The notes under the pieces: generated by a model
Seen by the model: the letters and a program-made list of their open reading frames with translations, nothing else
What the model was told of the DNA's origin: nothing
The model's database searches: none
Source: Flavonifractor hominis
GTDB lineage: Bacteria > Bacillota > Clostridia > Oscillospirales > Oscillospiraceae
Assembly: GCF_040095835.1 (NCBI RefSeq)
Contig: NZ_JBBMFT010000002.1
Location: forward strand, 186,001 to 250,000
Direction: 5' to 3'
Length of the DNA stretch: 64,000 nt
Program-made: the position numbers and the translations under genes
Shown here: in pieces, positions 26,303 to 34,213 of the stretch
Layout: each line of letters begins with the position of its first letter
How positions within the stretch are numbered: position 1 is the stretch's first letter

Positions 26303-27367
26303 ATGGCCCGCAGAGTCCTCAAATCCAAACGACGCCGCGTCTCCCCCCTCCGGCGGTTTGCCCTGGCCTTGTACGGGATCATCGTAGCGTTGTCTGCCGT
26401 GATCGTGGTGGGATATGCGGCTTTCCGTATGATGGCCAAGCCGCCGGAACTGGCTCAGCCCACCGCCCCGGCCGTCTCAGCTGCCCCCGGCGCATCCTCT
26501 GTGCCGGAGGAGCCCCAGCTCCAGCGCAAAGAATATACCTATACTTTTTTGCTGCTGGCCAACGACCAGTCCAGCGGCAACACTGATACTATGATGGTGG
26601 CCACCTACGATACCGTACAGCAGCAGGTGGGATTGGTCTCCATTCCACGCGATACCATGATCAATGGAGTACGTGACTCTGACGGCTACCATTTTTACAA
26701 GCTCAACAGCATGTACGCCATGAACGGCATCGATGCCCTCAAAGAGGAGATCACGAAGATCCTGGGTATCCCCATTGACTTCTATGTGAAAGTCGACACC
26801 AAGGGATTCGTAGACCTGGTGGACGCGGTGGGCGGGATCTATTTCGATGTCCCCATCCGCATGTCCTACGACGACCCCACCCAGGACCTGCACATCCACT
26901 TCGACCCGGGTATGCAGTATCTCAACGGCACCGACGCGCTGAAGGTGGCCCGCTGCCGCAAAAATTCCGATGGTCCCGGCTCCTATCCCAACAATGTCTA
27001 TGACGCCTACTCCAATTCGGACATTGGCCGCACGGAGACCCAGCGCAACCTGCTCATCACCGTGCTGCAGGCCGCTCTGGGCCAGCCGCTGAAGCTGCCC
27101 ACTTACTATGAGATCTTTCTGGAGAATGTCAAGACCGATCTGACCCTCAGCGACCTGGCCTTCTTTGCCGAGAGCGCCCTCTCCCTGGACTTTTCCACCG
27201 GTCTGTCCACCGCAGTGCTCCCGGGTGACGGCAGCGTCACCTATCACGGCTGGGAGTGGTGCTACGAGCTCTACCCCGACCAGGTGTTGGAGATTGTGAA
27301 TACCCAAGGGCTCAACCCCTATACCACCGACATCACCGCAGACATGTTGGATATTGCTCAGACATAA
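26303..27367 (+). CDS. LytR-CpsA-Psr (LCP) family wall-polymer ligase
   Basis: The 354-residue protein has a basic N-terminus and one membrane helix (about residues 20-45). An external linker leads to the LCP domain, with its conserved acidic and Arg-rich motifs (NTDTMMVATYD, LVSIPRDTMI, DAVGGIYFDVP, ALKVARCRKNS, RTETQRNLL). LCP enzymes transfer undecaprenyl-linked anionic polymers or glycans to peptidoglycan. AAAGGGG precedes the ATG. The gene ends at the terminator shared with tyrA. Confidence 0.93.
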   Translation: MARRVLKSKRRRVSPLRRFALALYGIIVALSAVIVVGYAAFRMMAKPPELAQPTAPAVSAAPGASSVPEEPQLQRKEYTYTFLLLANDQSSGNTDTMMVATYDTVQQQVGLVSIPRDTMINGVRDSDGYHFYKLNSMYAMNGIDALKEEITKILGIPIDFYVKVDTKGFVDLVDAVGGIYFDVPIRMSYDDPTQDLHIHFDPGMQYLNGTDALKVARCRKNSDGPGSYPNNVYDAYSNSDIGRTETQRNLLITVLQAALGQPLKLPTYYEIFLENVKTDLTLSDLAFFAESALSLDFSTGLSTAVLPGDGSVTYHGWEWCYELYPDQVLEIVNTQGLNPYTTDITADMLDIAQT

Positions 27368-27370
27368 CTG

Positions 27371-27407
27371 ATACGCCCCGCGCCTGTTTGCAAGGCGCGG
27401 GGCGTAT
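27371..27407. terminator. Bidirectional terminator between LCP and tyrA
   Basis: A perfect 15-bp stem ATACGCCCCGCGCCT with its complement, serving the convergent LCP and aroF-tyrA transcripts. Confidence 0.88.
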
Positions 27408-27411
27408 TTCA

Positions 27412-28272
27412 TTACTTCAGCAAATCCGGTCCGGGCAGGTCCATCTGCCGTTTTCGGGCGGCGGAGCGCGCCAGCTTCTCGGCCAGCGCCGCCCGGTCTC
27501 CGGCGGCCAGCACCTCCCGGTAAGCCTGCAGATTGCCCAGCAATCGATCCAGCACGGCCAGCAGCGCCGGGCGATTGAGAGAAAACAGCTGGGTCCACAA
27601 ACCAACGTCCAGCGCGGCCACCCGGGTACACCCACGGAAGGAGGAACCCTCAAATCCCCGGCAGGCAAACAGGTCCGGATCGTCGCACACTGCCACAGCG
27701 ATGATGTGCATGATCTGGCTGGTATAGGCGATGAGGGCGTCGTGGTCCTCTCCGGTGGTACGGCAGACATCCTTACAGCCCATGTAAGCCGCCAGCCGCT
27801 CCAGCAGTGCAATATGTTCCGGTCTGCTGTCCGGCCGGGGGACCATCAGAAAATGAGACCCCTGAAACATCTCTCCAAACGCATGCTCCACCCCGGAAAA
27901 CTCCGTGCCTGCCATGGGATGGCAGCCGATGAAATCCACCGTCTCCGGCAGGACCTGGGCTGCCTCCAGAATGGCGGACTTGACGCCGCACACATCCCAT
28001 ACCAACGCCCCGGGCTTAAACTGGTCCCGGTTGGCCGTCAGAAAGTCAATGATTCCTTGGGGATGGAGGGCCAACGCTACCACGTCGGCCTGGGGGATTA
28101 CGTCGGCAGCCCGCTCTGTCACCCAATCACCCACGCCATGCTCAGCGGCATACCGCAGAGTAGGCTGGGAGACATCCACACCCACGATTTCAAAATCCTC
28201 AAAGCCTTTCAGCGCAATGGCCATAGACCCTCCCATAAGGCCCAGGCCCACGATGACCAATCTCTTTTTCAT
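27412..28272 (-). CDS. tyrA: Prephenate dehydrogenase
   Basis: The 286-residue enzyme makes 4-hydroxyphenylpyruvate in tyrosine synthesis. The NAD-binding start is VIVGLGLMGGSMAIAL, and the catalytic region has GCHPMAGTEFSGVEHA (His about 130) and SQIMHIIAVAV. No C-terminal ACT domain is present, so feedback by Tyr must act elsewhere. The start is 3 bp after the aroF stop, so both are under the tyrosine leader upstream of aroF. Confidence 0.93.
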   Translation of the reverse strand: MKKRLVIVGLGLMGGSMAIALKGFEDFEIVGVDVSQPTLRYAAEHGVGDWVTERAADVIPQADVVALALHPQGIIDFLTANRDQFKPGALVWDVCGVKSAILEAAQVLPETVDFIGCHPMAGTEFSGVEHAFGEMFQGSHFLMVPRPDSRPEHIALLERLAAYMGCKDVCRTTGEDHDALIAYTSQIMHIIAVAVCDDPDLFACRGFEGSSFRGCTRVAALDVGLWTQLFSLNRPALLAVLDRLLGNLQAYREVLAAGDRAALAEKLARSAARKRQMDLPGPDLLK

Positions 28273-28275
28273 TTC

Positions 28276-29292
28276 TTACAGCTCCCTTCCCACGCAGGGG
28301 GCAAGCGTGCGCAATTTGCCCATCAGATCCTCAAATTGCTCCGGAGTAATGGACTGTGCCCCGTCACACAGGGCGTGGGGCGGGTCATTGTGGACCTCGA
28401 TGATGAGTCCGTCGGCCCCGGCGGCGACGGCAGCCTGGCTCATCCGCTCCACCATCCACGCCTTACCGCAGGCGTGGGAGGGGTCCACTACTACCGGCAG
28501 GTGGGACAGCTGCTTCACCGCCAACACAGCGGACAGGTCCAGGGTATTGCGGGTAAAGGTCTCAAAGGTCCGGATACCCCGCTCACACAGAATGACCCGC
28601 TCGTTTCCTCCTGCCATAATGTACTCGGCACTCATCAGCCACTCCTCAATGGTGGAACTGAGGCCCCGCTTGAGCAGGATGGGCTTGGTGGTCTTGCCCA
28701 GCTGCTTGAGCAGGTCAAAGTTCTGCATATTCCTCGCCCCCACCTGGATCACATCCACGCACATTTCAAACATTTCCACATTATCGGTGGACATGATCTC
28801 GGTAACGATGGGCAAACCCGTGACTGCTCTGGCCTCCTGGAGCAGACGGATACCGTCGTTGCCCATGCCCTGAAACGCGTAAGGAGAGGTGCGGGGCTTG
28901 AATGCGCCTCCCCGGAGGGCGGATGCCCCGGCCTGCTTCACCGCCTGGGCTACCCCTACAATCTGCTCTTCGCTCTCCACAGAACAGGGTCCAGCAATGA
29001 CCGCCAGCTTTTTGCCGCCTACCAGAGCCCCACCGCCCAGATCGATCACTGTGTCATCCGGGTGGTACTTCCGGTTGGACTTTTTGTAGGGCTCGGTGAC
29101 CCGCATGACCCGCTCCACACCGGGCAGCAGGGACAGTTCCTCCTGATTGATACCGGCAGCGTTACCCTCCGCACCCAGAATCGTAGTCTCGCTGCCCTTG
29201 GATACCATAACCTTGACGCCGCCCGCCTCCATGGTGCGGATGGCCTGTTCCAGCTGTTCGCCGGTAAAATCCCGTTTCATAATGACTACCAT
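28276..29292 (-). CDS. aroF: 3-deoxy-7-phosphoheptulonate synthase (DAHP synthase, AroA-I beta type)
   Basis: The 338-residue first enzyme of the shikimate pathway. An N-terminal ferredoxin-like regulatory domain (residues 1-70) binds Tyr/Phe in the Thermotoga homolog. The (beta/alpha)8 barrel follows, with VIAGPCSVES, GAFKPRTSPYAFQG and DPSHACGK. The start at 29292 is fixed by AAGGAG nine bases upstream. The open frame continues upstream only because it reads the leader region out of phase. Attenuation and possible feedback control both point to tyrosine. Confidence 0.93.
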   Translation of the reverse strand: MVVIMKRDFTGEQLEQAIRTMEAGGVKVMVSKGSETTILGAEGNAAGINQEELSLLPGVERVMRVTEPYKKSNRKYHPDDTVIDLGGGALVGGKKLAVIAGPCSVESEEQIVGVAQAVKQAGASALRGGAFKPRTSPYAFQGMGNDGIRLLQEARAVTGLPIVTEIMSTDNVEMFEMCVDVIQVGARNMQNFDLLKQLGKTTKPILLKRGLSSTIEEWLMSAEYIMAGGNERVILCERGIRTFETFTRNTLDLSAVLAVKQLSHLPVVVDPSHACGKAWMVERMSQAAVAAGADGLIIEVHNDPPHALCDGAQSITPEQFEDLMGKLRTLAPCVGREL

Positions 29293-29318
29293 TTTTGTCC
29301 GCTCCTTTCCACGCATAC

Positions 29319-29354
29319 AAAAACCCGCGGCTGCCCAAATGGGCTGCCGCGGGT
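29319..29354 (-). terminator. Attenuator terminator before aroF
   Basis: A stem of CCCGCGGCAGCCC with its partner (13 bp, one A-A mismatch, loop ATTT) followed by TTTTTG on the minus strand, 27 bp before the aroF start and 50 bp after the leader-peptide stop. A strong terminator between a promoter and its gene implies conditional readthrough. Confidence 0.85.
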
Positions 29355-29404
29355 CACAACATTCCGCATTTACTGCAGATGCGTCTCTCCTTCCGACAGG
29401 CCGG

Positions 29405-29482
29405 TCATGGGCAGGCAAAAGCACCGCTGGCATAATAATAGCAGCGGTAATAGCCATATCCATAACCGGTACGCTTGTACAC
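29405..29482 (-). CDS. Tyrosine-rich leader peptide of the aroF-tyrA operon
   Basis: A 25-codon ORF starting with GTG at 29482, with AAGGAG (29494-29499) eleven bases upstream, stopping at TGA 29405-29407. Eight of 25 codons are Tyr (residues 2, 7, 9, 11, 12, 15, 16, 17) and one is Phe. The RNA can fold an outer stem CCGGTTATGG (29469-29460) with CCATGACCGG (29410-29401), and inside it ACCGCTG (29448-29442) with CAGCGGT (29429-29423). The Tyr triplet lies in the loop. A ribosome stalled at the Tyr codons would break these stems. This is the layout of amino-acid attenuators such as trp and his. The exact antiterminator pairing is not settled. Confidence 0.8.
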   Translation of the reverse strand: MYKRTGYGYGYYRCYYYASGAFACP

Positions 29483-29508
29483 AGGATGTCACGCTCCTTC
29501 TGTCATGC

Positions 29509-29537
29509 ACTTTAGCACTTTTTGGCGCGAAAGTCAA
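29509..29537 (-). promoter_or_regulatory. Promoter of the leader peptide-aroF-tyrA operon
   Basis: TTGACT (29532-29537), 17-bp spacer, TAAAGT (29509-29514). The start point would be near 29502, about 20 bases before the leader GTG. Confidence 0.75.
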
Positions 29538-29550
29538 GCGCAAATTTTGC

Positions 29551-29579
29551 TTGAATTCCTACTTCTCCCGTGGTATTAT
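29551..29579 (+). promoter_or_regulatory. Promoter of the Rrf2 gene with overlapping operator
   Basis: TTGAAT (29551-29556), 17-bp spacer, TATTAT (29574-29579). The element at 29554-29577 starts AATTCCTA and ends with ATT, like those in the cysK and nifS promoters. It spans the whole core promoter and suggests autorepression. Confidence 0.6.
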
Positions 29580-29607
29580 ATCACTAAAAAAATGCCAGGG
29601 GGTTTGT

Positions 29608-30045
29608 ATGAAAATTTCCACAAAAGGGCGCTATGCCCTGCGCCTGATGCTGGATCTGGCGCTCCACAGCGCCGGAACCGCCGTCCCGCTGCGGGACGTC
29701 GCCCAGCGGCAGGAGATTTCCGATAAATATCTGGAACAAATCGTCACTCAACTCTCCCGGGCCGGTCTGGTCCGGTCCGTCCGCGGCGCGGGAGGCGGCT
29801 ATCTGCTTACCCGTGAGCCGGAAGAGTATACCGTCGGTGAGATCCTGCGGGTACTGGAAGGCAATCTGGCACCGGTGAGCTGCGCCTCCGGCGAGGATAC
29901 CTGTCAGTGCGGCCGGGCCGATCGGTGCGTCACGGTGGAGGTCTGGCGGGATATTCAAGCTGCTGTATCCAGCGTGGTGGACCATCTTACCCTGGCTGAT
30001 TTGGTGCGGCGTTACCACGAAAAGTGTCCCGGCAGTACTCAGTAA
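29608..30045 (+). CDS. Rrf2 family regulator (IscR/CymR-like)
   Basis: A 145-residue protein with the Rrf2 winged helix (MKISTKGRYALRLMLDLA; SDKYLEQIVTQLSRAGLV; RGAGGGY). It carries four Cys at 92, 99, 101 and 107, in the place where E. coli IscR ligates [2Fe-2S] by Cys92/98/104. B. subtilis CymR, as I recall it, lacks these. It could therefore sense Fe-S status, cysteine (through CysK), or both. Matching elements are present at its own promoter, at cysK (same locus) and at nifS-iscU 9 kb away. Confidence 0.9.
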   Translation: MKISTKGRYALRLMLDLALHSAGTAVPLRDVAQRQEISDKYLEQIVTQLSRAGLVRSVRGAGGGYLLTREPEEYTVGEILRVLEGNLAPVSCASGEDTCQCGRADRCVTVEVWRDIQAAVSSVVDHLTLADLVRRYHEKCPGSTQ

Positions 30046-30084
30046 CTTCCTTCTGCAAATACTTCCGATACGGCAGGTGCGCAT

Positions 30085-30318
30085 ATGTTTGACTTTGTTC
30101 TTTCCGCCGTTGCCTCCCTCGCCGCCAACTTGTTTCTCATCGGTCCGTATTGGGACAGGCTAAAGGAATATTGGCTGTCTCAGGGACACACGGCCGCACA
30201 GGTAAGCACGCCCTATTACATTCTCTGCGGCCTAAGCTATCTTGCAGTGGGACTGTGCTTTTATCTCGTTCTGAAACTGCTCCGATGGCTGATCCATTTC
30301 ATTCAGAATCGGCAGTAG
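30085..30318 (+). CDS. Small two-helix membrane protein, hypothetical
   Basis: The 77-residue product has two hydrophobic stretches (about residues 5-22 and 44-68) and a short Trp/Tyr-containing loop (GPYWDRLKEYWLSQGH). It has no recognised family. CAGGTG lies 5 bases upstream of the ATG. It follows the Rrf2 gene by 39 bp and precedes the terminator, so it is probably cotranscribed with the regulator. Function unknown. Confidence 0.6.
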   Translation: MFDFVLSAVASLAANLFLIGPYWDRLKEYWLSQGHTAAQVSTPYYILCGLSYLAVGLCFYLVLKLLRWLIHFIQNRQ

Positions 30319-30333
30319 TATCCCTATTACACC

Positions 30334-30382
30334 AAAACCAGCGAAGTCCCGGAAGGCTCTCTCCGGGGCTTCGCTGGTTTTC
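30334..30382. terminator. Bidirectional terminator between the Rrf2 unit and cysK
   Basis: AAAACCAGCGAAG...CTTCGCTGGTTTT, with further TCCCGGA/TCCGGGG pairing inside, A-rich before and T-rich after. Confidence 0.88.
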
Positions 30383-30389
30383 GTTTCGG

Positions 30390-31304
30390 TTATCCAAACA
30401 TGCCGGTGGAAAGATACCGCTCGCCGGTATCAGGCAGTACAACCACCATCTTCTTCCCCTGCAGATCGGGCCGCCGGGACAGCATCAGAGCGGCGTGGGC
30501 CGCAGCACCCGAGGAAATGCCGCACAGTACCCCTTCGCTCCGGGCCAGCTGACGGGCCGCTTCCATCGCTTCGTCGCCGGTGACGGTAACTACCTCGTCC
30601 ACCACGGACCGGTCCAACGTGCCAGGGACAAATCCCGCTCCGATCCCCTGGATCTTGTGAGGACCTGGCTGTCCGCCGGAAAGCACGGGGGACTCGGCAG
30701 GTTCCACGGCCACCACCCGTACTTCCGGATTGCGCTCCTTCAAATAGCGGCCTGCACCGGTAATGGTACCACCGGAACCAACGCCCGCCACCAGCACCTC
30801 CACCGTGCCCTCGGTATCCCGCCAGATCTCCGGACCGGTGGTCTCATAGTGGGCCCGGGCATTGGCCGGATTGTTAAACTGGTCGGGCATCCAGGCCCCG
30901 GGCAGGGTATCCACCAACTCATTTGCCTTGGCAATCGCGCCGCTCATGCCCTTTGCTCCTTCGGTGAGCACCAGCTCAGCCCCCAGTGCTGACAGCAGGG
31001 CCCGGCGCTCCTGGCTCATGGTTTCAGGCATGGTGAGCACTACCCGATATCCCCGGGTACGTCCAATGTAGGCCAGCGCCACACCGGTGTTTCCGCTGGT
31101 GGGCTCTACAATAACTGCGCCGGGCCGGAGCAGTCCCCGCTCCTCCGCATCCCGAATCATATACAGCCCTGCCCGGTCTTTGGCCGAGGACAGGGGATTC
31201 AAACACTCCAGCTTGGCCAGCAGCCCTGCCCCGGGGGCATAGCGTTCCAGGCGAAGCAGCGGTGTATTTCCAATAAGCTCCGGAAGAGTCTGCGCGATCG
31301 GCAT
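30390..31304 (-). CDS. cysK: O-acetylserine sulfhydrylase (cysteine synthase A)
   Basis: The 304-residue PLP enzyme makes cysteine from O-acetylserine and sulfide. The PLP lysine is Lys42 in NPLSSAKDRAG. The substrate loop TSGNTGVALAY and the glycine-rich phosphate loop (VAGVGSGGTITG) are present. The ATG at 31304 has GGGAGG eight bases upstream; an ATG two codons earlier is too close to it. In B. subtilis CysK also serves as a partner of CymR. Here a Rrf2 gene is next door and its probable site lies in the cysK promoter. Confidence 0.93.
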   Translation of the reverse strand: MPIAQTLPELIGNTPLLRLERYAPGAGLLAKLECLNPLSSAKDRAGLYMIRDAEERGLLRPGAVIVEPTSGNTGVALAYIGRTRGYRVVLTMPETMSQERRALLSALGAELVLTEGAKGMSGAIAKANELVDTLPGAWMPDQFNNPANARAHYETTGPEIWRDTEGTVEVLVAGVGSGGTITGAGRYLKERNPEVRVVAVEPAESPVLSGGQPGPHKIQGIGAGFVPGTLDRSVVDEVVTVTGDEAMEAARQLARSEGVLCGISSGAAAHAALMLSRRPDLQGKKMVVVLPDTGERYLSTGMFG

Positions 31305-31334
31305 AAACATCGCCTCCCATATAGTTTCCTGTCT

Positions 31335-31370
31335 AGTATAGCACCCAATTCCTATGAAAGCAATAGGATT
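31335..31370 (-). promoter_or_regulatory. cysK promoter with Rrf2-type operator
   Basis: TTGCTT (31358-31363), 17-bp spacer, TATACT (31335-31340) on the minus strand. The element at 31347-31370 contains the palindrome CCTAT-N7-ATAGG and reads AATTCCTAT at its left end. It overlaps the -35 box. The right half on the minus strand, ATAGGAATT, matches the most conserved part of the B. subtilis CymR box as I recall it. Confidence 0.65.
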
Positions 31371-31377
31371 TTGTATG

Positions 31378-31410
31378 AAAAAAGAGCGCGGACTCGCCGC
31401 GCTCTTTTTT
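31378..31410 (-). terminator. Terminator of the SLH protein gene
   Basis: A perfect 14-bp stem AAAAAAGAGCGCGG with its complement, loop of 5, T6 on either strand. It lies 9 bp after the SLH gene stop and insulates it from cysK. Confidence 0.92.
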
Positions 31411-31418
31411 CGATTGGC

Positions 31419-34022
31419 TTACTCCCCAGCCGTCAGGGTAGAGTTGGTAAAGTCAGCCGTGCCCAGCAGGCTGTCGCCGGCGTACACATTGACCCGGTAG
31501 CGGGGCGCAGAGTTGAGCTTTACGCTGTCGGCTGTATTATTGAAGCCATCAATCATATCCTGTTCATGGACTACCATGATCCCATCACGCACCACATAGC
31601 GGGCGTTGCAGTAGATCTCGCGGTCGGCGACCTCATCCCATTGGATATCCTGCTCTTCATAGAGGCTGGCACCCACGATCTTATCCAACTTGGTCAGCAC
31701 CGCGGTGCTCTCGCCGGGGAGCACGTCCTCATTGAGCCAGACGTATGAGCTGCCGGCGCTCACGCCTGCATCGGTGTAACTGTTCTGCGCATAGACGCTG
31801 ATCTCAAAGCGGGTCGCCGCCTCGGTATTGGCCGTGGGAGTAAGCACACCGTCAGCCCCCACAGTCAGGGTAACCTCCAGCTTCTCCAGCACCTGCATAG
31901 TACCGTTATTGACCGCCAGGCCGGCAGCCAGTTCATTGGCGCCCACGGTGCCGGGATCGGTACCGCCCAGATTGACAGCAAACCAGTTCACGCCCTTGGT
32001 GGCCAGCAGAACACCCTCGTTGACGCAATTCTGGATGGTAATCTTGGAGGCATCGGGCTTGTCGTTCTCATTGCCGGTGAAGAAGCCAATGTAGGGCCCC
32101 TGTACCGTACCGGTGTTGCGGCATCCGTCAAAGACGATGGTACCCTCGGTCAGATTTTTGGCGCCGCCCATGTAACCGCCCAGGAAGATGCCGGCATAGT
32201 TCCCCGTCAGGTGCAGGTCGGCTTCGTTGACACAATTGCGGAACGTCACGGAGGAGTCGGGATGGCTGGCCATAAAGGTGATGAAGGAGGAGTCATTGTT
32301 GGACATCTGCGCGACCGTCCCCTCCGCGCTTTTCGCCGTAATATTCTCCACCGTCACATGGCCGGTAGCACCAGCCACATAGTTAGCCGTGGCCATCACA
32401 CCGAAGAACACCTCGTTCTGCACAATGGTCAGGTCCTTCACCGTCGCATCACCAATGGTGTAGTTAATGAGGTAGCCGCGGTTGGTCTTATCGGCAGTCA
32501 GAGTATGACCATTGCCGTCAAACACGCCCTGGAAGTAGTTGGTCACATAACCCCAATCTTCACCGGGGATGCCATTCAGGTCCAGGTCGGCATCCAGTCG
32601 GAAGACATAACCGGTGGTCTTCATTGCCTCGGACAGGGTGGCCATTCCCTGAAGCTCACTGGTATTGGTAATCCGGTAAGGATAGGCCTGAGTGCCGTTG
32701 CCGGAAGCAAAGGCGCTGCTGCCCACCACAGCCACCAGCTGCAGGTTATTCTGGATGGGAGTGGACAGATCAAACGGCTCGCCATCCTTAACATACCAGG
32801 TCAGCTTCTCACCCTCGCCTACCACAGGCAATCCGCTGGTAGGGGCAGTGGCGGTGTTTCCGTTTACCACATTGGCCGTGGCGATCACGGTACCATCCAG
32901 AGTCTCAAAACTCACTGTATTATAGGAGGTGTCATCCTCCTCGTCGGAGGAAGAACCGCCCGAAGAGGAGCCGCCGGAGGAAGCGCCGCCCTCAGGCTGG
33001 CTGGGTACGGAAGGCTCGCTGCCCTGGTCAGGAAGCACAAGTTCCGTCCCCTCGGTCTCCACGCGGACGCTGTCGGTGGTGGTGACCACCTTGTCCACCT
33101 TGCCTGTGCCGGTAAGGGCGATATTGGCCGCCTCATTGGAGACGGTACTCACCGCCGCCGCCTCAGCCACCGTGACGGTGGTGCTGGAGGCACGCTCCGT
33201 CAGCTCCAGGTTGGATACGCTGGTGGTGCCCGTTAGGTCCATAGCCGTACGGTCGGCCTCTACCGTCACAGTACCGCTGACCTGCACATCGGAGAGGGTC
33301 ACGGTGCCGCCGGCAGCGCCAGCGGCCACCAGAATATCTTCTGCCGCACCGGTGACCGTCACGTTGGCAGCGGCTACCAGAGTGATTCCGGTTCCAGTCG
33401 CTTCGATGGTAGCGCCGGGCTGATTGGCATAACCACTGATGGAGTTGTCCAGGATGGTCACCAAAGAGGCGCGGTTGATTTCACTCTCCGGGGCAAAATT
33501 ACCGCCGCCCACACCATTGATGATGCCTCGCTCGCTCAGAGCATTGACATAGCCGCTGGCCCAATCCGCCACCGTGCCCGCGTCGTTGAACGAGCTGTCT
33601 CCCTCCACCGGCTGAATCCCCAGAGCACGGGCCAGCATAACGGCCGCCTCCTGTCGGGTCACCGTCCCCTGAGGATTGACGTTGGTACCATCCCCCTGGA
33701 GAATACCGGCGCTGACGCACTTAAGCACATCCGCCGTGTACCAAGCGTCCGCGTCCAGATCAGGAAAGGTATTTTCTGCCGTCTGGGTCAAACCCAGCAG
33801 ACGAGAAAGCACGGCGGCCATCTCGCCCCGGGTCATATCGGCATCGGGACGAAAAGCCCCGTCCGAACCCTGAACCACTCCATAGTCGGCCCAGCGTTCA
33901 ATTGCTTTTTCGCCCCAGTGATCCTCCACGTCGGAAAAGTCCGCGGCATTGGCCGGAAGCACGGTCATACTCAGGGTCATGGCCGCACTCAGGGTCAGGG
34001 CAACCAGTTTCTTATGTTTCAT
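31419..34022 (-). CDS. SLH-domain surface protein with beta-helix-like C-terminal region
   Basis: The 867-residue exported protein has a signal peptide (about residues 1-26, ANA-AD). Three SLH modules follow (FSDVEDHWGEKAIERWADYG; a middle one with FPDLDADAWYTADVLKCV; then FNDAGTVADWASGYVNAL), which bind wall polymer. Next come Val/Thr-rich beta repeats (VTVTGAAEDILVAAG), a Ser/Gly linker (GGASSGGSSSGGSSSDEEDD) and a probable beta-helix (TVEN, VTFRNCVNEADLHL, IVFDGCRNTG, ITIQNCVNEGVLL). Ligand or partner is unknown. It has its own strong promoter. Confidence 0.9.
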   Translation of the reverse strand: MKHKKLVALTLSAAMTLSMTVLPANAADFSDVEDHWGEKAIERWADYGVVQGSDGAFRPDADMTRGEMAAVLSRLLGLTQTAENTFPDLDADAWYTADVLKCVSAGILQGDGTNVNPQGTVTRQEAAVMLARALGIQPVEGDSSFNDAGTVADWASGYVNALSERGIINGVGGGNFAPESEINRASLVTILDNSISGYANQPGATIEATGTGITLVAAANVTVTGAAEDILVAAGAAGGTVTLSDVQVSGTVTVEADRTAMDLTGTTSVSNLELTERASSTTVTVAEAAAVSTVSNEAANIALTGTGKVDKVVTTTDSVRVETEGTELVLPDQGSEPSVPSQPEGGASSGGSSSGGSSSDEEDDTSYNTVSFETLDGTVIATANVVNGNTATAPTSGLPVVGEGEKLTWYVKDGEPFDLSTPIQNNLQLVAVVGSSAFASGNGTQAYPYRITNTSELQGMATLSEAMKTTGYVFRLDADLDLNGIPGEDWGYVTNYFQGVFDGNGHTLTADKTNRGYLINYTIGDATVKDLTIVQNEVFFGVMATANYVAGATGHVTVENITAKSAEGTVAQMSNNDSSFITFMASHPDSSVTFRNCVNEADLHLTGNYAGIFLGGYMGGAKNLTEGTIVFDGCRNTGTVQGPYIGFFTGNENDKPDASKITIQNCVNEGVLLATKGVNWFAVNLGGTDPGTVGANELAAGLAVNNGTMQVLEKLEVTLTVGADGVLTPTANTEAATRFEISVYAQNSYTDAGVSAGSSYVWLNEDVLPGESTAVLTKLDKIVGASLYEEQDIQWDEVADREIYCNARYVVRDGIMVVHEQDMIDGFNNTADSVKLNSAPRYRVNVYAGDSLLGTADFTNSTLTAGE

Positions 34023-34089
34023 CTTTACACCTCAATCCAAATCATCCGCGCACTCCCATTTCAAATGGTTAGTGGCGACTTGCGCTCCT

Positions 34090-34118
34090 AGTATAGTAAC
34101 ATTTTCCTTATTTGTCAA
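34090..34118 (-). promoter_or_regulatory. Promoter of the SLH surface protein gene
   Basis: TTGACA (34113-34118), 17-bp spacer, TATACT (34090-34095), a near-consensus pair in an AT-rich stretch. Confidence 0.8.
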
Positions 34119-34157
34119 CACATTTATTTATAATATGTTACCATTCAATCATATAAG

Positions 34158-34195
34158 AATGCCCGCCTCAGGGATCGCTCCCCAAGGCGGGCATT
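34158..34195 (-). terminator. Terminator of metQ
   Basis: AATGCCCGCCT...AGGCGGGCATT, an 11-bp stem with an imperfect inner helix, followed by CTTATAT on the minus strand. It lies about 20 bp after the metQ stop. Confidence 0.8.
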
Positions 34196-34213
34196 GTGCT
34201 GTGCGTGTGCAGT

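Noticed and set aside
29293..29463. 57-codon upstream extension of aroF
   Set aside because: It runs through the attenuator terminator and leader ORF in another frame and lacks a ribosome site. The start at 29292 has an ideal one.
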